Part shown: positions 49,098-60,774 of the stretch, one piece after another
How positions within the stretch are numbered: position 1 is the first letter of the stretch
Layout: every line of letters starts with the position of its first letter
NCBI GenBank assembly: GCA_963969595.1
Contig: OZ018414.1
Span: 20,939,660-21,003,659 of the forward strand
Direction: 5' to 3'
Source of the DNA: Neckera pumila
Lineage: Eukaryota > Streptophyta > Bryopsida > Hypnales > Neckeraceae
Length of the DNA stretch: 64,000 nucleotides
Notes under the pieces: model-generated
What the model was told of the DNA's origin: nothing
Seen by the model: the letters and a program-made list of their open reading frames with translations, nothing else
Databases searched by the model: none
Translations under genes and position numbers: made by a program

Positions 49098-50359
49098 TTA
49101 ACCCCTATAGTCCCAAGGCCATATTTTTGTCAAAAACAACTCAAAACTGCCAGTTTTGAATTGTTCATCTAAGAAAAGAGATTTTTTTTTCTTAGAATCT
49201 AACCATAGGATCTTGTACTTAACTTATCTTTGATCATGTAATAAAAATTTCATAAAGTTTGACCATACAAATTAGAAGATATTAGCATTCAAAGTTAGAA
49301 AAAAATTATTTTTTTGAACACTGGCTTGTAATTTTAGATGATTTTGACTGCCATTTGTAAGAAAAAATTGTATTATAGACTTTGAATTTATTTTCTTTTA
49401 TGTTGAATAATCGAGTTGAGAATCTAGAAAAAACAATTCAAAAACAATTCACTTGATTTTCATTCTTTAAAAAATTATCAAGTAGAAATAGGTCTAAGAT
49501 TGAAAGAAAAACTAAATTGTCAATAGCTCTAAGATGGGATTAAAATACTATAATTCCAATAGTGAGATTGTTTAGCAAGCAAACTTAGCCTTGTCAAACA
49601 ATTTTTTTGAAAAAATGTGAAATTTGCGTTCAAAAATGAAACCTACAAGTTATTTTTCAAGAAGATGCTCTAATTGCTCCAAAAGTAAGATTGTCCATAA
49701 CTTTCACATAACAAATCCAAATGAAATGAATCAAAGCTTTCCGTAGGGTTAGTCACACCTTCTCACTTCCATGAAGGTTGAGAAGATGTGGAAAAGAAAG
49801 TGGAGCCAATGAGAGTCCATCCTCTTTGAAGAAGGTGTGATACCTCTTCTTGTATGTTGTGGAGAACAATGCAACAAGCACCACTAAAAAGCTAATTATG
49901 GCATCTGTGCTTGGCATGGCAAGGCTTGTAAACCTCTTCACTTAAACTTTTTGTCTTGTGGAGGAGAAGAACAACCCTTCTCAACCTTCATATAACAAAG
50001 ACGGCTTAAGCTGCAGAGAGCCAATGACTATGTGCCACGTTCCAATTTTCAACCTTCTCTAGCTGCCATGAAGAAGCAATAACTATCCCTCATATAGATA
50101 AAATTACAATCTATGAGAAAAAAAATTGAAAAAAAAATTGTGTGAGAAGATTTTGCCTGCCTCATAAAAAAAAGGACCTTTTGAGCCATAATTTTTGCTT
50201 CCAGGTACCAATTGAAATAAAAAATATATTTCCATAAAGTACATGTGTCTTTCTATCTTCACAAAAAGTTTCAAAAAATAATGATGAATATTGAGGTTTT
50301 AGTAGCCTGTCCAAAATCTATTTTGTCCCCCAAGGGGACAATGGTACTCTAGGGATTAA
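49098..50359 (+). mobile_element. TTAA-bounded element, 0.93-kb class, copy E with insert
   Basis: Bounded by TTAACCCCTATAGTCCCAAG and GGTACTCTAGGGATTAA, with the palindrome TTGTCCCCCAAGGGGACAA near 50323-50341. It is longer than its relatives because about 340 bp of unrelated DNA (roughly 49745-50085) splits the conserved phrase that continues from TCAAAGCTTTCC to AAAATTACAATCTATGAG in the family. Confidence 0.75.
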
Positions 50360-52480
50360 AATATACCAACCTTTGTCTAGGGAGTAATAATCTTTTCCAA
50401 TTTTGTCCTCACTTCATTCAAGAATATTTAGAAGGACATACAACAAAGGCCACTTTTTATAGGATTCAACAAAATTTTGCAAAAAAACTATAATTTATTG
50501 GGAAGTGTTTAAAGTGACTAGACTCTTTACGCATTTTCTCATACAATGGCTTACATCCCTTCCACCAATGAACCAATTGTATTCATTCACCTACCATATG
50601 TGAACATATTAGAAGGAGGGCAATTTTAGTGTCCTATGGGATTCAAACTTCAAACTTTATAATTTACTCCATGTAGATTCAAAAAATAGAAAACAACTTG
50701 AATTTGATGCCAATTCAAATTATCTTTCAAGCAAAAATTATAAAAAAATATTTCAAGAAATCAAACTTCCTAAAAATGTGCTTGAATCAACTAGTAAATG
50801 GTCATTTCATAGACCTCTTCCCTTATCTAACCCTTTAATCCTAAAAAGCTACAAAATGGTCAAAAAATTGTATGTATATGATGACATATTTAGAATGATA
50901 AGGATTAGATGTTAAAATGAAATAGATTTTTATTGTTGAAATATCAATCCAATGGTACATGTCTTGTTATATTTTAGTAAACAATTTGTAGGAGTCAAAT
51001 ATAGTACCATGTATATGATTCCCTAGGACTTTGAAGGTTGGTCCTTTAATGTGTAAATCATTTTTGAATTTTTACACCTTCTTGTTTATATCTTTGACCA
51101 AATATTCCCCACAAGGAAGGTTGATTTACCATAAAATAAGTAAATTTTGTCAAAATGTGTCACATGCTTCTTGTATTTGTTTTAAAGTGACGCGGACCTC
51201 TCAAAATCTGACATGGGAAGCCAAATTTGGCACTTCCTTGTTGAAGTTGATTTTCATATAAGGTAATATTTTTTTGAATTTTATGAAATTGGTTATAAAG
51301 AAAGGTTTATCTTTTTATATTCATTTATTACTTTGGATGAATGATTGATTATTTATAAAAAACATTGCCTTGGAGCACCTCTATTCATCATCCAAAATGT
51401 AGGTTTAGAGGTCTAAGGAGTTAAGAGCATGTTTATTCAAGACCCACAAAAAAATCCATAGATAGTGAATGTAATACAAGAACTATGTATTAGTATTGAA
51501 TAACTAATCAATTCTAAATATATGCAATATTAGACCTCTTTTTAACTTTGAAAAAGTGCCAAGATCTATAGCACTTATTTGTATCTTAGTAAGGCAATAT
51601 ATTTCTAGGTTCATCCATTTTTTTTAAACAAAGAATAACTTTTCAATTGTAGTCATGTACTTTTTATCCAAAATGAGCATTTCCATCTACATATTTTTAT
51701 AAATGAATTTTTTTGGCACCAACACTGATCAATTATATCCCACTTGTGTAGTTCTCATTCATCTTTATATTCAGCCCTTCAATACAAAAGTATCTTTTGG
51801 ATGCACAGTAACAAACTCATTCAATCTGTCAATTAATTAATTGGCAATTACAATGTGCATGTAAAATTCATTTTGTATTGTATCTCCCTATATTTATAAT
51901 TTTTGGAAGCTATTGTCATTGCAATTGATATAGGATATTGGCACCGTATCCCGTATCAATCATAGTATCAAATATCTGTGTTTGTATATCAATATATCAT
52001 ATATTTATAGGTATTTGTATACCATATATTGTATATATGTATATTTTTTATACATATTTATATATTGTACATTGTATAACATATATCATATTCCAAAAGT
52101 ATCATATTTGAGATCAACAACAAGGATTCAATCAAAATAATTTTTTTGCGCAATTCAAATCAAAGGCATGAGAAAGGGGACTCAATTTTTTAAGCACATC
52201 AACAGTCTTAATATAACTATGCCAACCGTAGCAATCATTTGAATTCACATCAATATTAATTTAAGCTTATAGAATAGAATCTCTTCCTTTACACATAACT
52301 CAAATAAATACAAGCATTCAAAGGAAGGAACTAGAACGAGGTAACGCAAAAAATAAATCGTAAGAACACAAATTTACTCATAGAAATTATCACATAGAAG
52401 ACTTTGTACTTGATTGACACTTCAATCTATTAGTTTGGTGAAAAAGACAAGCTTTTTCATGAGCATTTATGTCATTCCAG
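50360..52480. other. AT-rich region, no gene recognised
   Basis: No coding or structural feature is supported. Around 51250-51420 there is sequence similar to the left part of the element at 20797. Confidence 0.4.
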
Positions 52481-54660
52481 TTCAATAGAAATATTGTTTC
52501 AAATCCACATTTTAAATATGATGAATGGATTAACAAATCATGGCAAATCATCAAATAGATTTAACTAGATCTTTATTGCAATCTACAATTTGTGTTGCTA
52601 ATACAAAGATTTCATTGACGATTCCTTCAATACCTCTATCTTTGTAACCTAATTAAATACTAAATTATTAGTAATGGTATTCATTTATTGGTAATTGATG
52701 GTGGAGTGCAATATTGCTCTAGTCATTGATATACTCTTTCTATTTGAACATCAATTTTTGGATAAAAAGTAGAATATAAATTTATTTTTACGGGTTGTAT
52801 TTTAAGTTAATTTTGCCAAAATTTAGAAATGAATTGAAGTCCTCTGATTTGAAGTAACATAATCTAGAAGGCTATTGAATGATAGGTATTATTATTTTGA
52901 AATCTTATAGGACTTTTGTCTAGTATTATTGTTTAAATATGATATAAAAATTCTATCTTTGTGAATCTATCAATTACAATAAGAATTGAATAAAAAATCT
53001 TAGACATTGTTAAATGTGTAATAAAATCTAATGATATTGAAGTCTATAGTGCTAATGATATTGGTAAAGGTTGAAGTAGCCCATGGGGCAATGCCAAGGA
53101 ACCTTTGATCAATTGCATATATGTTATGATTGAATTTGTTCTTTTACCAATTTTTACATTTAAAGTCACCAAAAATTATGAGAAATAAGTTCTATAGTTT
53201 TATTAAAGCTAAAATGACTAACAGATGGTAAATTGTGTCTTGCTTGAAGAATTGAAGACAAAGGGGTTCACTGAGGACATAAAGCAAATCTTTAAAAGAT
53301 AACAATCTATTCTTGAATTGAAATTTATTTAAATTATTTTTAGGGTTAAATGATTCATATTTCATTTAACCCCTAAAGGAGCAAACTACGTTTTTTTTGG
53401 CAACATTGCAATGTTGCACAACTCACTACATATGGAATTTTCATTTTTTTTCTTTAAAATTTTCACACAATTTGTGGACAAGGTTTTTCTTTAAGGCTGA
53501 ATAATTTTCATAACTTTTGACTAAATGGTTAAAAAGTTATTGTATGATAGGTAATTTTTTTTGGACTGGATAGTTCGGGTAGATAAAAAATCACTTTCTT
53601 CAGACACAAAAATTTGAAGTTGGTTTTCTAAAGTTTAAAAATACATCAAAAGCTTTGAATCATTCCATTTTAATCAATGAGATGAAAATTATGAGGAGTT
53701 TTAGTTTACAGAGAGTTATGGATTCTCTACTTTAAAATAAACTTTGCAGTCCTTTATTTAATTCAATTTTCAATATTTTTTTGAAAAAAATAAAATCATA
53801 GGATGTAGATTGTTTATTACAACATTACAACCATTAATATTGGCATTTTTTAGCTCTATAACTAAATTATTAACAATTTTGTATTTTAAACCATTATCTA
53901 CTTCTTTCTATTTATTATTTTTTTCTTATATGTTGTACAATTCCAAATGATTTGAACTTTTTTGCAAATGTAGCAACTTGTTTTGAAGAATGAATCCAAA
54001 AAAGCACTACCAATATAGACATTTTTTTAGACAAATGTGACCTTGTAAAGTGCAGCTGCCATGTTTTTTTGTAGGGCCAATAAAAGAATTGTTGTCAATT
54101 CAAACACTAATATCTTGCAATCCACATGGTGGATATTTCTGAAATTTTTTCCAAATCTTTTCAAACCAGTGTACTACAAGATCCTATGGTTGCATGTGTC
54201 CAAAAAATGTTTTTTTTCTAAAATTTGGTACTTGTACTAGAAATAGCAATTTTGGAGCGTTGATTGTTGTTGTGAGTCATGGCTAAAATAATCTTGTCCT
54301 TGGCATCACAAATTTGTTGAATGAGTGGTCAACTTGCTACATGCATTGTTGTTAATGCACAAACTTGAAGATGATTGAGCTTTAATATATTTTTTTTGTT
54401 TTGTTGATTATAAGAATCATCTGTAGGTTTGGAAATAAGTAAGATTGTTTAGATAATGCATCTGCTTTACCTTGTAGATTATGTGCACAATAAACAAAAC
54501 AAAATTAAAATGAGATAGTTATAAGTTCCATCAATGATTTAAAAATACGTGCTTCCATAAAATATTCCAAATTTTTATGGTCTAAGTAATGTGTAATAGG
54601 ATGTTGCATTCCTTCAAAAAAATGTTGCCATTCTTCAAAAGCTTATAGCCGTTAACAATC
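52480..54660 (-). pseudogene. Decayed Ty3/gypsy retrotransposon (RNase H and integrase)
   Basis: On the minus strand, about 54660-54420 translates to an RNase H end (AFEEWQHFFEG, DHKNLEYF, then NLQGKADALSK). About 53290-53080 gives the region before the integrase (HGLLQPLPI), followed by the integrase core (SISLDFI, VIDRFTK at about 52990, and NLYSTFYP...IERVYQ near 52750). The order and motifs are those of Ty3/gypsy pol. Many stops break it, mostly where CAA, CAG or TGG would have mutated to stops, consistent with C-to-T decay of methylated DNA. Between RNase H and integrase lies the TTAA-type element at 53366-54300. LTRs were not found. Confidence 0.75.
53366..54300. mobile_element. TTAA-type element inserted in the retrotransposon
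   Basis: The left end is TTAACCCCTAAAGGAGCAA. The left third resembles the foldback at 33438 (CAACATTGCAATGTTGCACAACTCACTAC...). The right part resembles the end of the 0.93-kb class (AATCCACATGGTGGATATTTCTGAAATTTTTTCC). The right terminus has decayed, so its limit is approximate. It separates two domains of the Ty3/gypsy pol region and is therefore younger than that retrotransposon. Confidence 0.6.
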
Positions 54661-55509
54661 TTTATCAAATATTTCATCATTTATTTTGCAGTAAACAATT
54701 TATGAGTCTACAATAGTTTATTGAGTGAAGTTTGTCATCAATATTAGGTAGTCTGTTGTCTTCTCCGACACGGCAACAACGTGACAATTAGATGTCACAC
54801 GATGTCTAGTAGAACCCTCTCGACGTCCAATAAAGTCAAATTTACCTTTGACTTTCTTAAAAGTTACCTTCCTTTTACCTATGCCACCTGGATGCCATGT
54901 AGGTAAACATCCGTGTGGCACATTTGGGAGAAGTTAGTTGTCATTGGGTTACTATCTCAAGTTGGAAGACAGTAACCCAATGTCCTTAGTCACCCAATTC
55001 TGACATCTACTGGATCCTTCCATTTGCATCAATCACCCATTTTGTTCATTCAATGGCCCAAACCAAGATACAGCACTACATGATAAAGAAGTACTTATAG
55101 GCCAACTTGAGATATTTAAATAGAAAATCTATGAGGTTGCATTCTAGTGAACAATCTTACTTGGTTTACAAATCCATAGGATTTTGATTATATTCCATCA
55201 AATTTCTATGGCATATTTAATTTTAGTTCTTTAAAAGAGTAACCTAAAATTCTAGTTTTTGTTTCAACAATTCTTTGTAAGCAAGATATAGTACCATGCA
55301 ATATCAAATTCTCTTGAGAGACTTGCTCTATCTCCCAGGTACAAGTCATTAAAACTTTACATATTTTTTTTCTAGATTGTGGTGCTATAATACAATCATT
55401 CTTACAATCAGTTCATTAGAATGAGCACCATCTAGTTTGTCCATTGTTGCAATACATATAATAAGTAAAAAAAATAGTTTGGATATTAGCAAATTGTTAT
55501 AGATGGATT

Positions 55510-55612
55510 AACAAGATATGACAAATCATCAAATAAGCTTAACAAGATATGACAAATCATCAAATAAGCTTAACAAGATATGACAAATCATCAAATAAGC
55601 TTAACAAGATCT
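55510..55612 (+). repeat. 31-bp tandem repeat, three and a half copies
   Basis: AACAAGATATGACAAATCATCAAATAAGCTT is repeated without visible change. The surrounding 55480-55760 is a second copy of the sequence at about 52500-52740 near the integrase end of the retrotransposon, where the unit is present only once. Confidence 0.9.
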
Positions 55613-55760
55613 TCATTGCAATCCTCAATTGTGTTGCAAATTCAAAGATTTCATTAAAGATTCCTTCAATATTTGTCACCTAACTAAAGACTAAATTATT
55701 GGTAATGGTGTCCATGATACTAAGTCCTTTACCATTATCGTGTAATCAAGTTTGCATAAG

Positions 55761-57200
55761 GATAAATTCATGACAATAACTCCTTTAAATACCATTATCA
55801 TCAAATATTCCTTTATTGTCTTCTTTTCCATTCTAATCTAAGTTTGTATTACAACTAAAAGCTTGCAAGTATTGCATAAATTAAACCCATATTATTTTTC
55901 AAATGAAACAAGGATGAGAATTAAAATAAGCTCAATTATTTAAAAATGATTTAGTAATAAATATAAAATAATGTAAAAAATGATCGGACATATGAGATTT
56001 TTAGAAGACAAATTCTACACATCAAGGTTTTGAATGCTTGATTATTTTGAAAAAATTTAAGACATTTGCAAAGGAAGTACTAAATAAATGTAAGATCATT
56101 ATCAAAATCTTATTGCTACACTTGCATTGGTACTGGCTTGAGTTGATGATAATGTTTATTAAAAAACTGCAGTATTGTTTTCCTTGGATATGTATTTTTC
56201 CTTGAGTGGAAATTAATCAAAATACTACTATTTTTCATTTGGCAATCCTCAAAATCTTCAAAAAAATAATAATGTATTTGTACAAAATCTACCAAAAAAT
56301 TTGTTTGAAAGTGATAGAAAACTATTTTGAGGGAATATTTGATGATATTTACTCCTTTCAACAAATCGATCATTAATTTCTTCAAATTTTTAGGATGGTA
56401 AAGCTCTTTTTGGATGAATAAACAAGTTTACATCCATATTTTATACATATCCTCAATGTCCATGGATTCAAACTCCCAAATAATCAAACTAAAGATAATA
56501 ATATCTTTTCTGAAATTAACAATATTTTATTGAGACCGCTCCAAAATATCTCTATCATTGACTCATGTGAACCATTTGTTTTACTTTACATTAATATATT
56601 ACATGATCTTCTTAACACTTCCTCAATGCATACTAATTGGATAAAGTGCACTTTTTACAACATTCATCATTCATTCAATAGATGGTTAACCTTGAAGCGC
56701 TCCAACATTCATATTTTAAGCAATGAACAGAGGGCTTTGAAGCACTGCTTTGTCCAACTAACTTCTTATTCATCCAATGTAATACTTGGATCTAAAAAAG
56801 ACGACTTCCTTAATGACCAAATTCATGAAACTTCAGTAAATGATAATTTTGAACAAAGATGTAAGCAAAAGTATGCAAAAATTTAGAAAAGGATTGAGAC
56901 GTTTAGGGGTTAAACACATACTTAGGAATTAAATAGCAATACAACTGCTCAACATTTAGCACAATGCTCCTCCTACATTTTTTTTGTTTTTTGGTTCAAT
57001 ATCTACATTTTAAACTCAATAGTGCTTCCCAATATTGAATAAAAATGCGTAAGGATGAGAACGTGACCATCCATTCAGATGATTCTGGGACACTATGCAC
57101 TTTATAATATTAGTATGCCCTGTGCCATTGCGACAGCCAAAATGAAAGGAAAAGTCACTTTTTTAATTTTTTAATTGATATAGAAATTTTGAAATTCAAT
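55761..57200. other. AT-rich region with a lone TTAA terminus
   Basis: No gene recognised. GTTTAGGGGTTAA at 56901-56913 looks like the right end of a TTAA element whose left end I could not place. The open frame 56530-56886 has no recognisable domain. Confidence 0.35.
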
Positions 57201-57205
57201 AATTT

Positions 57206-57440
57206 TTACACCATCATTCCAAACGCCACAAAACAAATCCTGTCCACCCCTCCTCGCCAAGAGCTTTCCAGCGATACCAAGAACGCAACCAAAATCAAAG
57301 TAAAAGTAACTTTCTAATTTTTTGATCCATAAATACTTCAAAACTCAATAACTTCCGCATTGTAGGTCCAAACGCCACAAAACCAAGCCCGTGCACCCCT
57401 CCTTGCCGAGAGCTTTCTGATGGTACCAAGCACGCGGCCG
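57206..57440 (+). repeat. 149-bp tandem duplication
   Basis: CCAAACGCCACAAAAC occurs at 57219 and 57368, followed in both by a CACCCCTCCT block, GAGCTTTC and GATACCAAG or GGTACCAAG. It lies upstream of the NLR relic. Confidence 0.8.
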
Positions 57441-57929
57441 GGGTACACACGATTTGGGAGATCTCAACGTAACAAAACAAACAAATTAGGTCTCTAAATA
57501 TAGGTTTAGATCTGATATAGATCTGATATTGATTATTCCAGTCCACGATCATGGCTACCGGTATGGCTGTCCTTGATACAGAACGTCTGTTTCGATCGCA
57601 ATAGTTTCAGTATTCAAGCTTCACTAAGAATGCCGAATTCTGTGCTACCATCGCTGCCTCGAAGCTCATGTTTGATGCATTGTATTGTACATGTGTTGTT
57701 AGTCAGATCTCAAACTTCGAAGCATCAATGCATGTGTAATCAGCAGCCTGGTGTGGATGTGGAGTGAGGAAGAATTGTACTAGGCTTGATCCGATTGCAA
57801 TGTATACAATGACAAATCAGACTTATAGAATTTTCTTATGGAGAATCAGAATTACTGGTGTTGATCGAGTCATGTGAGAAGGTCTCTTTTCAAAGATTTA
57901 TGCCCGATCAAAAATATCTCTGTTTCCTC

Positions 57930-58200
57930 TTACGCAAAGAGCAGAGGAAGCAGGTTACCCGAAATGCACCGTCGTACTCAACGTTGTTCAATGCGAAGCT
58001 GATCAAGGTTCGTATTGGCATTTACAAACCTCAGTTATTTGAGGCTCATGATTTACGTTAGCATCAAGAGAATCGTTATGATCTCTTTATTCATGTTTGC
58101 TCAGGTTATCGAAAGGAAAGGAAGCAAGTTAGATGAAATACATCGTCATTCCCACGGTTATTTACTACAAAGCTGGTCGTGATTCTCCATTGGCATATCT
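57930..58200 (+). repeat. Degenerate 174-bp tandem duplication
   Basis: GAGGAAGCAGGTTACCCGAAATGCACCGTCGT at about 57944 is echoed at about 58118 as AAGGAAGCAAGTTAGATGAAATACATCGTCAT. Both are followed by AAGCTG...ATTGGCAT and a TTACAAACC or ATCTAAACC end. Written phrases are partial; the similarity covers about 100 bp. Confidence 0.6.
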
Positions 58201-59149
58201 AAACCGCTAGCTAACTTCATCGGCTATGGGCTTGCACGTTTTCTGGTATCTTTTGCAGGTAGTACATTGAAAGGTGTCTTTTGAATGACCCTATTCTCAT
58301 CTGATGGCTGGATGTAGCTAGGAATGGCAAGACAATCAAGTCATTCATAAGGAAGTGAACCCCAAGAGGGAGGTGGAGCCATGGTTTTGGCTATTCGCAA
58401 ATTTATGCCTGATGCGACATTTTCAAAGAAGCTGAGAAACGAGATTTAGAATTGCAGGAATGGAAATTTCTGTATTGATCTAAGATTCTAAGGGAAGGGA
58501 ATAAATGATAGATGGAGCATCTTATGTAGTTTGGTAAGCTGCTTGGTGATGTGATTCATTCACTATGATGAGCGTCTCCAACTTCTTTGGTGGCCATGGT
58601 CAAGCTGTCTCCGGTATGATCCTATTGGTCCTTCTGGGTGCGGTCTCCTTCTTGTATCTTCTGAAGAGGAACTAAAGAAGTTCCATAGCTCTTCCTGCTC
58701 TTGATCCTTTACCAACGGCAACCGTTCTCCATACTTCAACGTCAGGTATGTTGTTCTCAAAATTCTCAAAATTGACTCTCACAAATTGTTATGTTAAATG
58801 TAGATGATTCTAAATTCAACTCTAGGTACAAATTCAGTTCATGTCTACCATGAAAAGCCAGTGACATTTAGTTTACAACTGCCACTTATACTTGCATCAA
58901 TTCTTTGCTAACTTGGCCTCCATAGCCAAACCCATGCGTGAGTTCAGAGAATCAAGTTAGCAAGTGAATAATCTTAAATTGTTGATCAGATTGTTTTCGT
59001 GTTGGGGTTTCATTTGGAGGCTCTTAATCTGTTTGGAGCTAGCTTTTCCTGCAATTTGCGTAGTCATTGAAATTTACTAAGGCCCTGAAATTACTAAGGC
59101 CCTGAAACTAAGGCCCTGAAATTTACTTAAGTTTCTGTTTTGCGCATAT

Positions 59150-60640
59150 TAGAAGCCACCATTGTACACAAGCTTGTTAAAAACGATCAGTATTTGAAAT
59201 ACCTCTTCCCAATCACAATCGACCAACGAGCTTCATGCATCGTCCACTTTTTACAAGACCACTCTGACAAAGCTTGCATTATGGGGATTTAGGGGATGGA
59301 AGGCATAGGGAAGACAAATCTTTCAACAGAAATCTACAATCAGATGAAGGGAAAGTTTGATAGAACAAGCTCTTTATTTGATGTTGCAAAGATGGTTACA
59401 GAGAGTGACGGAGGGCTTAAGACTTTGCAAACTCAACTGTTATCTGATCTGACTGGGGACCAGAGGTGGAAGTTGCAGATGTTGGCCAAGGTAAAATTCT
59501 TCAACGGTAGAGTTTACAGAGCAAGCGAGTGTTGATTGTTGTGGGCAATGTTGAACACGAGTCGGTGAGAACTGCCTTGTGCATTGACGAATATCTTGGA
59601 ATCGGTAGTTGTTGTCTCATAAAGTCTCGGAGTTCCGAGGTGTGTTAAAGGCAACTTACAATTATGAAGTGGAGTTACTCAAATCCATAGATACCAAACA
59701 ACTAATATTTTGCTGGCATGCTTTTGGATCAATATTTCCTCGTCAAAGGATTCAAGAGGTAGCAAACAAGGTATCGTCAGCTTGTGGGGGACATCCACTG
59801 GCACTGGTAACAAGGGGTGCACTTCTCAAAGATGAGAACGATATGGGCATCTGGGAGGAGGTTTTTATCGAATCTGCGGCGGCATGAGGCATTAGAAAAT
59901 CATGACAAGCTTTTCCATCAGTAAAACGTACTCAGCTTCGATTCCTTGGAAGTGAAAGAGAAAGACATGTTCCTAGATGTGGCTTGCTTTTCACTGGGAA
60001 CGGATAAGAAACTATCAATGGAAATATGGGAATCGTCCGGATGTTCTGTCAGACTTTGTACTCGGAGCTTGAGGAGGAAATGTCTGTTGAAAGTTGAGAA
60101 TAACTGTTTGACTGTGCACGACCTGTTGATTGATAAGGGACACAAGATTGTGACCATGAAATCAAGAGTCAATCCGGGTGAACGAAGTCGACTATGGATG
60201 CCCGAGTCCGAGGAAATGATCGTGGCTAAACAGGTGAGTCTCAATTATTTTATTGCTGCTCATCTATTGAAATTATAGTTACTTCTTAGTAGCTCCGGCA
60301 GCCGAAATTATAAGAAGTTTTTAGGTGAACACGTCTCAAGATTATTGAATGTGCAGACGACGAAGAAGATTGCAACATTCTCTATGGCTGAAAGCAAGAT
60401 TGATCTTCTGACTTGGATTTCAAGACTATGAGGAGCCTGCAATTATTAAATCTGGATGGCTGCTCTGGTGACACCATTGAACTCCCTCAAGTATTAAGAT
60501 ACTTACGATGGCAGAGAAATGTCATTGAGCGAGTTACCAAATGGAGTCTTTGATCTGCGGTGGTTGGCAGCGCTTGATTTGACGTCTAGCAAAAACTACA
60601 CGTTTGTGGAACGTGAATTCTGATGTGACGGTACTTCGAT
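59150..60640 (+). pseudogene. Broken NLR gene, NB-ARC and LRR part
   Basis: NLR proteins are intracellular immune receptors. Here the P-loop GMEGIGKT is at 59293-59316, but the Trp codon expected just before it is a TAG stop (59290-59292). A frame change before about 59530 is needed to read the kinase-2-like KRVLIVVGNVEH. Another frame holds the LKATYNYEVELLKSID and CGGHPLAL segment (59640-59815). After a further break comes VKEKDMFLDVACFSLG and an MHD-like VHDLLIDKGHKIV followed by NPGERSRLW (59948-60200), typical of TIR-class NLRs. Leucine-rich segments (LPNGVFDLRWLAALDL) near 60530-60590 are also shifted. No TIR domain was found upstream. A GT donor after VAKQ at 60234 suggests an original intron. 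Confidence 0.8.
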
Positions 60641-60774
60641 CCAATCTTCTCTAGGGTTTACGTCGTCTTTTATACAACCAACTGCTTGAATACACTTGAC
60701 AAGCTTGTGTAGGGATTTTATCTTCAATCCTCTATCGACATGGTGTTAATGTGTTTTCTCAGGAAAGAAAGTGT

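Noticed and set aside
58565..58675. 36-codon plus-strand frame with a hydrophobic segment (MILLVLLGAVSFLYLL)
   Set aside because: A plausible small membrane peptide, but there is no conservation evidence, no promoter or splice support, and such a frame can arise by chance; a minus-strand frame overlaps it.
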